From assembly GCF_012273515.2 (NCBI RefSeq), contig NZ_CP050975.2:6820001-6884000 (forward strand): DNA of 64,000 nt, written 5' to 3'. Below the pieces are notes generated by a model. It was not told the DNA's origin and ran no database searches. It saw only the letters and a program-made list of their open reading frames with translations. Positions 8,818 through 17,534 of the stretch are shown here, piece by piece. This DNA is from Streptomyces sp. RPA4-2 (GTDB taxonomy: Bacteria > Actinomycetota > Actinomycetes > Streptomycetales > Streptomycetaceae). The stretch's first letter is position 1. Each line of letters begins with the position of its first letter. The position numbers and the translations under genes are program-made.

Positions 8818-9834
8818 GTGAACGGCGAATGGCTCAGACGCGGTCGCGACGGCAGGCTCAGTGTGTACCTGCTGTCGGATGCCGCCGTCCTCTGCCGGGC
8901 GGAGCGCGGGCCCGGCAGTTCCTGGGACCCCGCGCGCGCCGTGGGCGGCGACCAGCGTCTGCACCCCGTGCTCGCGGTCGGCCAGGGTGCGGACGGCTAC
9001 ACCCACCTCGTCTCCTGGCGCCCCACGGTGACCGGAGAGTCGGGGCTCGTCCACTCCACGCACTTCCGGCCACGGCTGTCCGCCCTCGACTGGACCCCGA
9101 TCGGACACCCCAACAAGAAGGGCGACCGGACCGGCGACCCGGCAGTGGCGGTCGACGCCCGGGGCCGCGCCCATGTCTTCGTGCGCAACAGCGGCGGCGG
9201 GGTCAGCATGGTCGCCCAGAAGGAGAAGGGCGGCTGGGATCCGTGGCGCGACCTCAAGGGAAGCGCCGTACAGGACGATCTCGCGGCCGTGACGGGGGAG
9301 TCCGGGCTCGTCGAGCTGTTCGCGGCGGTCCCGGACGGGATTCTGCACTGGCGCCAGGAGGAGCCGGGCGCGCGACCGGTCATGGAGGAGGCCCTGGAGG
9401 CGTCGGTACGCCCCGGCACCCTGCGGGCGCTCGCGACGTCGCCCGAGTCCAGCACGCTCTTCTACACCGACGAGGCGGGTGACCTGTGCGCCTGGCGGCC
9501 GGGTGCCAAGCCCGTACCGCTGCTGCCGTCCGTCGGACCCGGTCCCGTGTCCGTCATCCGCTGCGAACTCGACGGCTTCGACTGCACGTTGCTCGCGCAG
9601 TGCTCCGCGAGCGGACGGATCGCGTTCGCCGCGTACCCGACCGAGCAGGAGTCGGCGGGGGCCTGGTGGACCGAGTCGGGCCCCCGGCTGCCCGCCGGCG
9701 CGACGGTGTCGATGGCGCAGGACGAGGATGGCCGGGTGGTCGCGGCCGCCCTCACGCCGGGCGCGGACGAACTGCTGCTGACCCGCCGCAAGGACGAGCC
9801 GGGACTGGCCCTGGAGGCATGGCGCCCGGTCTGA
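8818..9834 (+). CDS. Hypothetical beta-propeller-like protein
   Basis: A 338-residue protein without a signal peptide or membrane helix. It has repeating units of about 45 residues with a Trp or aromatic at the end of each (SWDPARAVGG, HLVSWRPTV, GGWDPWRDLKG, ILHWRQEEPG, LCAWRPGAKP). Gly/Asp-rich turns with a VAVDARGRAHVFVRN-type strand separate them. This periodicity suggests a beta-propeller such as the PLL-lectin/fucose-binding type, but no catalytic motif is visible. A TAGAGT box at 8806-8811 ends 6 nt before the GTG, which indicates a leaderless transcript and supports this start. It diverges from the NYN-like gene. Function unknown. Confidence 0.7.
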   Translation: MNGEWLRRGRDGRLSVYLLSDAAVLCRAERGPGSSWDPARAVGGDQRLHPVLAVGQGADGYTHLVSWRPTVTGESGLVHSTHFRPRLSALDWTPIGHPNKKGDRTGDPAVAVDARGRAHVFVRNSGGGVSMVAQKEKGGWDPWRDLKGSAVQDDLAAVTGESGLVELFAAVPDGILHWRQEEPGARPVMEEALEASVRPGTLRALATSPESSTLFYTDEAGDLCAWRPGAKPVPLLPSVGPGPVSVIRCELDGFDCTLLAQCSASGRIAFAAYPTEQESAGAWWTESGPRLPAGATVSMAQDEDGRVVAAALTPGADELLLTRRKDEPGLALEAWRPV

Positions 9835-9881
9835 CCGCGCCCCACCCGTCGGCCTGGCGGGGGCCCTGTGCTCTGGACCAC

Positions 9882-10006
9882 AACGGCCTGTCCCGTCGGC
9901 CTGACGCCCTTTTCCTTTCGGGCGGAACGGCTTGTCCCGTCGGCCCGACCACCCTTTTCCCTCGGCCCGAACGGTCCGTCCCGTCGGCCCGAACGGCCTC
10001 GCCCTC
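9882..10006. repeat. Imperfect tandem repeat, about 44-bp period
   Basis: Two near-complete units (9882-9925 and 9926-9969) and a truncated third (from 9970) share the core GTCCCGTCGGCC and an ACGGC start. The first two units also share a CCCTTTTCC segment. It lies between convergent genes and is not coding on either strand as far as I can see. Confidence 0.65.
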
Positions 10007-10024
10007 GAACTCCGGCCGTCAGGA

Positions 10025-10070
10025 GCGCCCCTCAGGGGCGCGGGGAACGGCGCGCCCAGCCCCCACCACC
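10025..10070. repeat. Common streptomycete intergenic repeat element
   Basis: The stretch contains AGGGGCGCGGGGAACGGCGC followed by CCCAGCCCCCACC. From general familiarity, near-identical strings occur in many intergenic regions of Streptomyces genomes. It starts with a short palindrome (GCGCCCCTCAGGGGCGC). The remainder of the 335-bp gap from 9835 to 10169 holds no gene that I can support. Confidence 0.5.
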
Positions 10071-10169
10071 CGCACCCGAAGAAGCGGACGGGGCGGCCGG
10101 GGAGCGCGAACGCACGGGTGCCCCGCACACCAGGACGGCGTACGGGGCACCCGGAAAACAGCGGAGCGC

Positions 10170-12305
10170 CTACGCGGGGACGGAAGCCACGCCCGTCTCC
10201 AGGAACCGCTTCCCGTTCACGCGCTCGGAGACGCCCTCACGGTCCAGGTACGGAGTGATGCCGCCCAGGTGGAAGGGCCAGCCCGCGCCGGTGATCAGGC
10301 AGAGGTCGATGTCCTGCGCCTCGGCGACGACACCCTCGTCGAGCATGAGCCCGATCTCCTGGGCGACGGCGTCCAGGACGCGGTCACGGACCTGCTCCTC
10401 GCTGAGGACGGAGTCGCCCTGCTGGAGGAGCGCGGCGACCTCGGGGTCCAGCTCCGGCTTGAAGTCGTTCTCGGCGGAGTAGACGTAGAAGCCGCGCTTG
10501 CCCGCCTTGACCACGGCCGCGAGGTTCGCGGAGACCGTGAAACGGTCCGGGAAGGCCCGGTTGAGGGTCTCCGAGACGTGCAGGCCGATCGCGGGGCCGA
10601 CCAGTTCGAGAAGGACCAGCGGGGACATCGGCAGGCCCAGGGGCTCCACCGCCTTCTCCGCGACCGCGACCGGGGTGCCCTCGTCGATGACGTTCTGGAT
10701 CTCGCCCATGAAGCGGGTGAGGATGCGGTTGACGACGAACGCCGGGGCGTCCTTCACCAGGACCGCGGTCTTCTTCAGCTTCTTGGCCACGGCGAACGCC
10801 GTGGCCAGGGAGGCGTCGTCGGTCTGCTCGCCGCGCACGATCTCCAGGAGCGGGAGGATCGCGACGGGGTTGAAGAAGTGGAAGCCGACGACCCGCTCGG
10901 GGTTCTTCAGCTTCGACGCCATCTCGGTCACCGACAGCGAGGAGGTGTTGGTGGCGAGGATCGCGTGCGCCGGGGCGACCGCCTCGACCTCCGCGAACAC
11001 CTGCTGCTTGACGCCGATCTCCTCGAAGACGGCCTCGATGATGAAGTCGGCGTCGGAGAAGCCCTCGGCCTTGTCCAGCACACCGGAGACCAGGGCCTTG
11101 AGGCGGTTGGCCTTGTCCTGGTTGATACGGGACTTCGACAGCAGCTTGTCGATCTCCGCGTGGACATAGCCCACGCCCTTGTCGACGCGCTCCTGGTCGA
11201 TGTCCGTCAGAACGACGGGTACTTCGAGGCGGCGCAGGAAGAGCAGGGCGAGCTGCGAGGCCATCAGGCCCGCGCCCACGACGCCGACCTTGGTGACCGG
11301 ACGGGCCAGGGACTTGTCCGGGGCGCCGGCCGGGCGCTTGCCGCGCTTCTGCACCAGGTTGAACGCGTAGATGCCGGAGCGCAGTTCGCCGCCCATGATC
11401 AGGTCGGCGAGCGCCACGTCCTCGGCGTCGTACCCCTTCTGGAGGTCGCCGTCCTTGGCCGCCTCGATGATCTCCAGCGCGCGGTACGCGGCCGGAGCCG
11501 CCCCGTGCACCTTGCTGTCCGCGATGGAGCGCCCCCGGGCGACGGCCTGGTCCCAGGCCTCGCCGCGGTCGATCTCCGGGCGCTCGACGACGATCTCGCG
11601 CTTGAGCACGGCCGCCGTCCACAGCAGCGACTGCTCCAGGAAGTCGGCACCCTCGAAGAGGGCGTCCGCGATGCCCAGTTCGTAGACCTGCTTGCCCTTG
11701 AGCTGCTTGTTCTGGTTCAGCGAGTTCTCGATGACGACCGAGACGGCCTTGTCGGCGCCGATCAGGTTCGGCAGCAGCGTGCAGCCGCCCCAGCCCGGGA
11801 CCAGGCCGAGGAAGACCTCGGGCAGCGAGAAGGCCGGCAGGGCCGCGGAGACCGTGCGGTACGAGCAGTGCAGGCCGACCTCGACGCCGCCGCCCATCGC
11901 CGCGCCGTTGTAGTACGCGAAGGTCGGCACCGCCAGCGCGGACAGCCGCTTGAAGACCTCGTGGCCGCCCTTGCCGATGGCGAGCGCGTCCTCGTGCCTC
12001 TTCAGCAGCTCGACGCCCTTGAGGTCGGCGCCGACCGCGAAGATGAACGGCTTGCCGGTGACGCCGGCACCGACGATCTCGCCGGCCGCCGCCTCCTTCT
12101 CGACCTGGTCGATCGCGGCGTTCAGGTTCGCCAGCGAGGCCGGGCCGAAGGTGGTCGGCTTGGTGTGGTCGAAGCCGTTGTCGAGGGTGATGAGCGCGAA
12201 ACGGCCCGCGCCGAACGGCAGGTCCAGGTGACGTACGTTCGCGGACGTCACGACCTCGTCGGGGAACAGCTCGGCCGCGCCCTTGAGGAGTTCGGTGGTG
12301 CTCAC
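10170..12305 (-). CDS. fadB: Fatty acid beta-oxidation multifunctional enzyme (enoyl-CoA hydratase / 3-hydroxyacyl-CoA dehydrogenase)
   Basis: This large subunit hydrates enoyl-CoA and oxidises 3-hydroxyacyl-CoA with NAD. The 711-residue protein has an N-terminal crotonase domain. Its GAALGGG-like oxyanion segment is AAMGGGVEVGLHCSYR near residue 145-160, and PEVFLGLVPGWGG supplies the second catalytic position. The dehydrogenase half begins with the Rossmann motif VGVVGAGLMAS near 338-350 and carries GFHFFNPV and VNRILTRFM, both typical of HADH. The GTG start overlaps the thiolase stop as GTGA, and GGAGG lies 6 nt upstream. The gene is cotranscribed with fadA, and together they form the alpha2beta2 degradation complex. 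Confidence 0.93.
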   Translation of the reverse strand: MSTTELLKGAAELFPDEVVTSANVRHLDLPFGAGRFALITLDNGFDHTKPTTFGPASLANLNAAIDQVEKEAAAGEIVGAGVTGKPFIFAVGADLKGVELLKRHEDALAIGKGGHEVFKRLSALAVPTFAYYNGAAMGGGVEVGLHCSYRTVSAALPAFSLPEVFLGLVPGWGGCTLLPNLIGADKAVSVVIENSLNQNKQLKGKQVYELGIADALFEGADFLEQSLLWTAAVLKREIVVERPEIDRGEAWDQAVARGRSIADSKVHGAAPAAYRALEIIEAAKDGDLQKGYDAEDVALADLIMGGELRSGIYAFNLVQKRGKRPAGAPDKSLARPVTKVGVVGAGLMASQLALLFLRRLEVPVVLTDIDQERVDKGVGYVHAEIDKLLSKSRINQDKANRLKALVSGVLDKAEGFSDADFIIEAVFEEIGVKQQVFAEVEAVAPAHAILATNTSSLSVTEMASKLKNPERVVGFHFFNPVAILPLLEIVRGEQTDDASLATAFAVAKKLKKTAVLVKDAPAFVVNRILTRFMGEIQNVIDEGTPVAVAEKAVEPLGLPMSPLVLLELVGPAIGLHVSETLNRAFPDRFTVSANLAAVVKAGKRGFYVYSAENDFKPELDPEVAALLQQGDSVLSEEQVRDRVLDAVAQEIGLMLDEGVVAEAQDIDLCLITGAGWPFHLGGITPYLDREGVSERVNGKRFLETGVASVPA

Positions 12306-13528
12306 TTGTCGCCTCCGGCGTCCTTGTGGTGCGGGTTCTCCCAGATCACCGTGGCGCCCATGCCGAAGCCGACGCACATGGTGGTGAGGCCGTAACGGAC
12401 CTCCGGCTGCTCCTCGAACTGGCGGGCCAGCTGCGTCATCAGACGGACGCCGGAGGAGGCGAGGGGGTGGCCGTAGGCGATGGCGCCGCCGTACTGGTTG
12501 ACGCGCGCGTCGTCGTCGGCGATGCCGTAGTGCTCAAGGAACGCGAGCACCTGGACGGCGAAGGCCTCGTTGATCTCGAAGAGGTTGATGTCCTCGATCG
12601 ACAGACCGGCCTTCGCGAGGGCCTTCTCGGTGGCCGGGATCGGGCCGTAGCCCATGACCTCCGGCTCGACGCCCGCGAAGGCGTACGAGACGAGGCGCAT
12701 CCGCACCGGCAGGTCGTGCTCGCGGGCGAAGTCCTCGGAGGCGATGATCGACGCGGTCGCACCGTCGTTGAGACCGGCCGCGTTGCCCGCGGTGACCCGG
12801 CCGTGGACGCGGAAGGGCGTCTTGAGGCTCGCCAGGTTCTCCAGCGTCGTTCCCGGGCGCATCGGCTCGTCGGCGGTGACCAGGCCCCAGCCCGTCTCAC
12901 CGACCTCCGCGTTGGTGTTGCGCACCGAGACCGGCACCAGGTCCTGCTGGATCTTGCCGTTGGCGTACGCCTTGGCGGCCTTCTCCTGCGAGCGCACCGC
13001 GTACTCGTCGGCGCGCTGCTTGGTGATCGTGGGGTAGCGGTCGTGCAGGTTCTCGGCGGTCATGCCCATGAAGAGGGCGGACTCGTCGACCAGCTTCTCG
13101 CTGACGAACCGCGGGTTCGGGTCCACGCCCTCGCCCATCGGGTGGCGGCCCATGTGCTCGACACCACCGGCGATGACGGCGTCGTACGCGCCGAAGGCGA
13201 TGGAGCCCGCGGTGCTGGTGACGGCGGTCAGCGCACCCGCGCACATGCGGTCGATGGAGTAGCCGGGCACCGACTGGGGGAGCCCGGCGAGGATGCCGGC
13301 CGTGCGGCCCAGCGTCAGACCCTGGTCACCGATCTGCGTGGTCGCGGCGATGGCGACCTCGTCGATCTTCTTCGGGTCGAGGCCCGGGTTGCGGCGCAGC
13401 AGCTCCCGGATGGCCTTCACGACGAGGTCGTCGGCGCGGGTCTCGTGGTAGATGCCCTTCGGGCCCGCCTTGCCGAACGGGGTGCGGACGCCGTCGACGA
13501 AGACGACGTCCCTGACGGTACGAGGCAC
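12302..13528 (-). CDS. fadA: Acetyl-CoA acyltransferase (3-ketoacyl-CoA thiolase)
   Basis: The enzyme cleaves 3-ketoacyl-CoA with CoA to give acetyl-CoA and a shortened acyl-CoA. The 408-residue protein carries the thiolase nucleophile in DRMCAGALTAVTS (Cys near residue 95), the GGAIAYGHPLASSG histidine motif near 355 and the second Cys in TTMCVGFGMGA near 385. The start is GTG at 13528 with GGAGGA about 9 nt upstream; further upstream codons lack family similarity. It is the first gene of a two-gene operon with fadB. An inverted repeat at 13604-13615 lies about 75 nt upstream and may bind a TetR-type fatty-acid regulator. Confidence 0.94.
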   Translation of the reverse strand: MPRTVRDVVFVDGVRTPFGKAGPKGIYHETRADDLVVKAIRELLRRNPGLDPKKIDEVAIAATTQIGDQGLTLGRTAGILAGLPQSVPGYSIDRMCAGALTAVTSTAGSIAFGAYDAVIAGGVEHMGRHPMGEGVDPNPRFVSEKLVDESALFMGMTAENLHDRYPTITKQRADEYAVRSQEKAAKAYANGKIQQDLVPVSVRNTNAEVGETGWGLVTADEPMRPGTTLENLASLKTPFRVHGRVTAGNAAGLNDGATASIIASEDFAREHDLPVRMRLVSYAFAGVEPEVMGYGPIPATEKALAKAGLSIEDINLFEINEAFAVQVLAFLEHYGIADDDARVNQYGGAIAYGHPLASSGVRLMTQLARQFEEQPEVRYGLTTMCVGFGMGATVIWENPHHKDAGGDK

Positions 13529-13603
13529 GATGGCTCTCCTCCAGATGCGGGATGGCACTGCTGCGCGGCGCACACGCCTGAGCGCGCGCTCACCTCTCCA
13601 TGC

Positions 13604-13615
13604 TACTTACGAGTA
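13604..13615. promoter_or_regulatory. Candidate operator of the fadAB operon
   Basis: TACT-TACG-AGTA is an interrupted palindrome at 13604-13615, in an AT-richer patch about 75 bp before the fadA start and beside a TAGCAT box on the minus strand. TetR-family repressors that sense acyl-CoA bind short palindromes at such positions in actinobacterial fad operons. The regulator itself is not in the window. Confidence 0.45.
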
Positions 13616-13725
13616 ACCACCCTGCCCAGCCCCGGCGCCGGGAGCGGCGAACGTCACACGGGAGCGAGGTCGCGCGAGAGCGCCGCGCGGGGGCCGGGCT
13701 CGCGACCGGGGCCGTCGCTCCTGTG

Positions 13726-13764
13726 AAGGGACCACTCGTCACAACGAGCGGCTCGTCCCTTTTT
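13726..13764 (+). terminator. T-tailed hairpin with no upstream plus-strand gene
   Basis: AAGGGAC at 13726-13732 pairs with GTCCCTT at 13755-13761, with an inner CTCG/CGAG pairing and a run of five T at 13760-13764. Canonical T-tails are uncommon in such GC-rich DNA. The orientation fits a plus-strand transcript that starts in the fadA upstream region, such as a small RNA. Confidence 0.4.
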
Positions 13765-14061
13765 GTCCGTGCGCCGTCCGGAGATCTTGGCGTGATATCG
13801 ACGTCGCCGTTCCGGTTCGCGGGGCTGCTCGGGGCCCGTCGGAGGGTGATTCCGGCACGCGCGGGGCCAGGCGGGGGAACGGCGCGCACGGCGCGGTGGA
13901 GGCGTGCGTGCCCTGGAGGAGGCGGCCGGGGAGCGTGGCGCGGGCGGGCGGGCGGACGGCGTGCGCGACGAGGGGGGCGCGGGTCGGGCGCCGCGAGCGG
14001 ACGGATGGCGGCCCTGCGCCCCGGAGGGGCGCGGGCCGGTCTCCCGTGCGGTCCCGGCCCG

Positions 14062-15336
14062 TCAGTCCTCGGTGGACAGCGAGGCCACCAGGACCGGCGT
14101 CACCTGTTCGACCTGCCAGGGCCGGGCACCGTACCCGGCGAGCGCGGCGGCCACGGAATCCGCGTCCGGTGCCGTCGGCGGCTTCCAGCACACCCGCCGC
14201 ACGGTGTCCGGGGTGATCAGGTTCTCCTGCGGCATGTTGAGCTGTTCGGCCAGTGCCGACACGGCGGCGCGCGCGGCGGAGAGCCGGGCGGCGGCGGCCG
14301 GGTCCTTGTCGGCCCAGGCGCGCGGCGGCGGCGGGCCGGTCACCGGCTGCCCCGGCTGCGGCAGCTCGGCGTCGGGCAGCGCCTTGGCGCGGTCGACCGC
14401 GGCCTGCCACTGCTCCAGCTGGCGCCGCCCCATGCGGTGGCCGTAGCCGTTCAGCGCGGACAGGGCCTGCACGTTGGGCGGCAGGGAGAGCGCGGCCTCG
14501 ACGATCGCCGCGTCCCCGAGGACCTTGCCCGGCGAGATGTCGCGGCGCTGGGCGACCCGGTCCCGGGTCTCCCACAGCTCCCGTACGACCGCCATCTGAC
14601 GGCGGCGGCGCACCTTGTGCATCCCGGACGTACGGCGCCAGGGGTCCTTGCGCGGCGGCGCGGGCTCGGCCTGCGCGATCGCGTCGAACTCCTGCTGGGC
14701 CCAGTCCAGCTTGCCCTGCCGGTCGAGCTCCTTCTCCAGGGCGTCGCGCAGGTCGACGAGCAGTTCCACGTCGAGCGCGGCATAGCGCAGCCACGGCTCC
14801 GGGAGGGGGCGCGTGGACCAGTCGACCGCGGAGTGTCCCTTCTCCAGGACGAAGCCGAGGACGCTCTCGACCATCGCGCCGAGGCCCACCCGGGGGAACC
14901 CGGCGAGACGGCCGGCGAGCTCGGTGTCGAAGAGCCGCGTCGGCACCATGCCTATCTCGCGGAGGCAGGGCAGGTCCTGGGTGGCGGCGTGCAGCACCCA
15001 CTCCGCTCCGGAGATCGCCTCGCCGAGGCCGGACAGGTCGGGGCAGGCGACGGGATCGATCAGGGCGCTGCCCGCGCCCTCGCGGCGCAACTGCACGAGG
15101 TAGGCGCGCTGGCCGTACCGGTAGCCGGACGCGCGTTCGGCGTCGACGGCCACCGGGCCGGATCCGGCGGCGAACGCGGCGATCACCTCGGCGAGCGAGG
15201 TCTCGTCGGCTACGACGGGCGGAATGCCCTCTCGGGGCTCGAGCAAAGGGATCGGCGCCGATTCGACGTCGTCCGGAGGGCCGCCTCCGGTGGTTCGCAG
15301 TGAGCTGTCTTCTGCGGTCTCTTGGGCGTCGGTCAC
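14062..15336 (-). CDS. rnd: Ribonuclease D
   Basis: A 3'-to-5' exoribonuclease that trims tRNA and other stable RNA precursors. The 424-residue protein has the DEDDy exonuclease motifs in order: VAVDAERASG (Asp and Glu, Exo I), HAATQDLPCL (Exo II) and RYAALDVELL (Tyr and Asp, Exo III). An HRDC domain follows, around DISPGKVLGDAAIVEAA. The C-terminal 100 residues form a less conserved second helical domain. The start is GTG at 15336. A TACCCT box at 15343-15348 lies 6 nt away with no Shine-Dalgarno sequence, so the mRNA is probably leaderless. It lies downstream of whiI on the same strand, with a 147-bp gap. Confidence 0.9.
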   Translation of the reverse strand: MTDAQETAEDSSLRTTGGGPPDDVESAPIPLLEPREGIPPVVADETSLAEVIAAFAAGSGPVAVDAERASGYRYGQRAYLVQLRREGAGSALIDPVACPDLSGLGEAISGAEWVLHAATQDLPCLREIGMVPTRLFDTELAGRLAGFPRVGLGAMVESVLGFVLEKGHSAVDWSTRPLPEPWLRYAALDVELLVDLRDALEKELDRQGKLDWAQQEFDAIAQAEPAPPRKDPWRRTSGMHKVRRRRQMAVVRELWETRDRVAQRRDISPGKVLGDAAIVEAALSLPPNVQALSALNGYGHRMGRRQLEQWQAAVDRAKALPDAELPQPGQPVTGPPPPRAWADKDPAAAARLSAARAAVSALAEQLNMPQENLITPDTVRRVCWKPPTAPDADSVAAALAGYGARPWQVEQVTPVLVASLSTED

Positions 15337-15483
15337 CTGTCAAGGGTATCCGTGTATGGACTACGCCCGCCGACGGAACGTTCCGTCGACGGGCGTATGA
15401 GGGTCGTAAACCAGTCAGGTCGGTGAAAGATCGCGTTCACGAACGGGTGGACGGGGTGCGGTCGGGCGTTCCCGTACGCGGGG

Positions 15484-16146
15484 TCAGTGGATGATCCCCG
15501 TCCGCAGGGCCACCGCCACCATGCCGGCGCGGTCACCCGTGCCGAGCTTGCGGGCGATGCGGGCGAGGTGGCTCTTGACGGTCAGGGCGGACAGGCCCAT
15601 GGAGACGCCGATGGCCTTGTTCGACTGGCCCTCCGCGACCAGCCGGAGCACCTCGACCTCACGGCCGGAGAGCTCGCGGTAGCCGCCCGGGTGGCTCGGG
15701 GCACCCGGGGGGCGGCGGTGCATACGGGCGGCGGCCGAGCCGATGGGCGCGGCGCCGGGCCGGGTGGGGAGCCCGACGTTGGTGCGGGTGCCGGTGACGA
15801 CATAGCCCTTGACGCCGCCCGCGAGGGCATTGCGTACGGCGCCGATGTCGTCGGCGGCGGAAAGGGCGAGGCCGTTGGGCCAGCCGGCGGCCCGGGTCTC
15901 GGACAGCAGGGTGAGCCCGCTGCCGTCGGGAAGGTGGACGTCGGCGACACAGATGTCGCGCGGGTTGCCGATTCGGGGGCGGGCCTCCGCGACGGACGAC
16001 GCCTCGATGACGTCGCGCACTCCGAGCGCCCAGAGGTGGCGTGTGACGGTGGAACGGACCCGTGGGTCGGCCACGACCACCATGGCGGTCGGCTTGTTCG
16101 GGCGGTAGGCGACCAGGCTTGCGGGCTGCTCGAGGAGAACGGACAC
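15484..16146 (-). CDS. whiI: Atypical response regulator WhiI
   Basis: This is a sporulation regulator of aerial hyphae. In Streptomyces, WhiI acts as a heterodimer with BldM at late sporulation promoters (established knowledge). The 220-residue product has an N-terminal receiver-like domain and a C-terminal LuxR helix-turn-helix (LSGREVEVLRLVAEGQSNKAIG through LTVKSHLARIARKL). The receiver is atypical. The strand VVVADP offers one acidic residue (Asp27) where canonical receivers have an acidic pair, although an Asp at the phospho-site position (VADVHLPDG, Asp69) and a Lys in GGVKGY remain. No partner kinase gene is adjacent. The GTG at 16146 with AGGAGG just upstream is the start. A sigma-WhiG-type promoter lies at 16224-16251. 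Confidence 0.92.
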   Translation of the reverse strand: MSVLLEQPASLVAYRPNKPTAMVVVADPRVRSTVTRHLWALGVRDVIEASSVAEARPRIGNPRDICVADVHLPDGSGLTLLSETRAAGWPNGLALSAADDIGAVRNALAGGVKGYVVTGTRTNVGLPTRPGAAPIGSAAARMHRRPPGAPSHPGGYRELSGREVEVLRLVAEGQSNKAIGVSMGLSALTVKSHLARIARKLGTGDRAGMVAVALRTGIIH

Positions 16147-16223
16147 CAGGCCTCCTGGGGTGCGGGACGGGACCGGCTCTGGGGATGAAGCCGGGACGAA
16201 CCGTGCTTTCAAGGTCACAGACG

Positions 16224-16251
16224 TCTTCGGCACCAAACCCGTTCTCCTTTA
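16224..16251 (-). promoter_or_regulatory. Sigma-WhiG (FliA-type) promoter of whiI
   Basis: On the minus strand TAAA (16251-16248) is followed after 16 bases by GCCGAAGA (16231-16224). The sigma-WhiG consensus is TAAA, 15-16 bases, GCCGATAA. whiI is a known direct target of sigma-WhiG. The implied transcription start lies about 70 nt before the GTG. Confidence 0.8.
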
Positions 16252-16693
16252 GAGAATGATCACGATTTGGTGAGTAACAATCCGTGCAATTCGGACACGC
16301 GATCGATCATCCGAAGATCGAACCGAGTCGTTCCGTGTCACGACACGGCTGAAAGTGGCCGTATCGACAAAGCCTCGGCAAGGAGTTCGGCAAGGCGTGT
16401 GGCGTTCGCGCACCTGTCCGTGCCCCTTCCTCGCCCGGCCGGCGAACGGTCCCACTCACAGCACACCCACAGCCCGTCCACAGTCCCCCCATGACTCGCC
16501 CACAGCCCAGGCATCAGTCCGCGCACAAGAAAGTGCCGCCCGGCATGGGGGCGGTTGGCTGCCCGGAGCTGAGCGGTGCGGGGACGGCGTGGTACGGCGG
16601 TGGGGGGAACGGCGCGGCGAGGGGGCGGCGAGACGGCCGGGGGTGCGGTGAGCGGCTCGGCGAGTGCCCCGGCGAGTGTGCACCGCCGCGTGC
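16252..16693. other. Intergenic region upstream of whiI; no gene recognised
   Basis: Apart from the whiI promoter at its edge I see no gene in this stretch. The open frames here lack ribosome binding sites and recognisable products. The AT-richer first 120 bases may hold further regulatory sites. Confidence 0.5.
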
Positions 16694-17362
16694 TCAGCGC
16701 GAGTGGGGGTCCCGGCGCTGCGGGAGTGTCACCACCGAGGCGTCGCCCGGTCCGGCCGGCGGCAGGCCCGCGATCTGGCAGAGCAGATCGCACCAGGCGG
16801 CGAGATGCGCGGCCGTGTCCGGTACGCCGCCCAGTCCCTCGCGCGGCGTCCACGAGGCGCGGATCTCGATCTGGGACGCGGACGGACGCTCGGACAGCCC
16901 CCCGAAATAGTGCGAGCTCGCCCGGGTGACGGTGCCGCTCGGCTCCCCGTACGACAGCCCGCGGGCCTGCAGCGCGCCGGTCAGCCACGACCAGGAGACG
17001 TCGGGGAGCAGCGGGTCGGTGGCCATCTCCGGCTCCAGCTCGGCGCGGATCAGTGTCACCAGGCGGAAGGCACCCTGCCAGGCCTCGTGTCCCGCCGGGT
17101 CGTGCAGCAGGACCAGCCGGCCGTCCGCGAGATCCTCGTCCTCGGCGACGACCGCGGCCTCCAGCGCGTACGAGTACGGGGCCAGGCGCTGTGGCGGACG
17201 CGTCGGGTCGATCTCGATCTCCGGACGCAGCCGTGCCCCCTTCAGCGCGTCGACGGCGGCCCGGAACGGCAACGGAGCAGTCTCCTTCGCATCTTGGTCC
17301 CCCTCCTTGGCATCGTCCATTCCCCCAGTGCCGTCCGACAGTCGTCCCTGAGCCGCAGCCAT
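16694..17362 (-). CDS. DUF3000 family protein
   Basis: A conserved actinobacterial protein of unknown function, 222 residues, cytoplasmic. The recognisable family core runs from [20 protein letters not shown] through [12 protein letters not shown] to the [16 protein letters not shown] and [11 protein letters not shown] segments. It ends with IEIRASWTP and [17 protein letters not shown]. No catalytic motif is visible. The ATG at 17362 is chosen because a TAATCT box at 17370-17375 precedes it by 7 nt (leaderless). An internal ATG 15 codons later is the alternative. It diverges from hemE, with 172 bp between starts. Confidence 0.8.
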   Translation of the reverse strand: MAAAQGRLSDGTGGMDDAKEGDQDAKETAPLPFRAAVDALKGARLRPEIEIDPTRPPQRLAPYSYALEAAVVAEDEDLADGRLVLLHDPAGHEAWQGAFRLVTLIRAELEPEMATDPLLPDVSWSWLTGALQARGLSYGEPSGTVTRASSHYFGGLSERPSASQIEIRASWTPREGLGGVPDTAAHLAAWCDLLCQIAGLPPAGPGDASVVTLPQRRDPHSR

Positions 17363-17534
17363 GCGGGGAAGATTAAGGGGAACTGGGCCCGCGCGCAGGG
17401 AGAGACACCCGTGCGTGGGACCACTGTCCGGTTCGTGCCGCGCGAACGAGCCGGTCCGGGCGCCGGGGCCGGGGTGCGCGTCCGCCGCGGAGCCCGGCGC
17501 CCGGGGGCCCTCGGGGCGTGGGAGACTTTCCGTC

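Larger units (their letters stand above)
13529..14061. other. Intergenic region upstream of fadA; no gene recognised
   Basis: This gap separates the fadA start from the rnd stop. It holds the inverted repeat at 13604-13615, a possible -10 (TAGCAT on the minus strand just downstream of it) and a T-tailed hairpin at 13726-13764. The open frames in it are by-products of high GC and lack ribosome binding sites. Confidence 0.55.

Noticed and set aside
15332..15344. TCACCTGTCAAGG before rnd as a third copy of the CGNR-linked element
   Set aside because: Only the first half matches and the GTGA arm is missing. Part of it is the rnd start codon region, so the match is probably chance.
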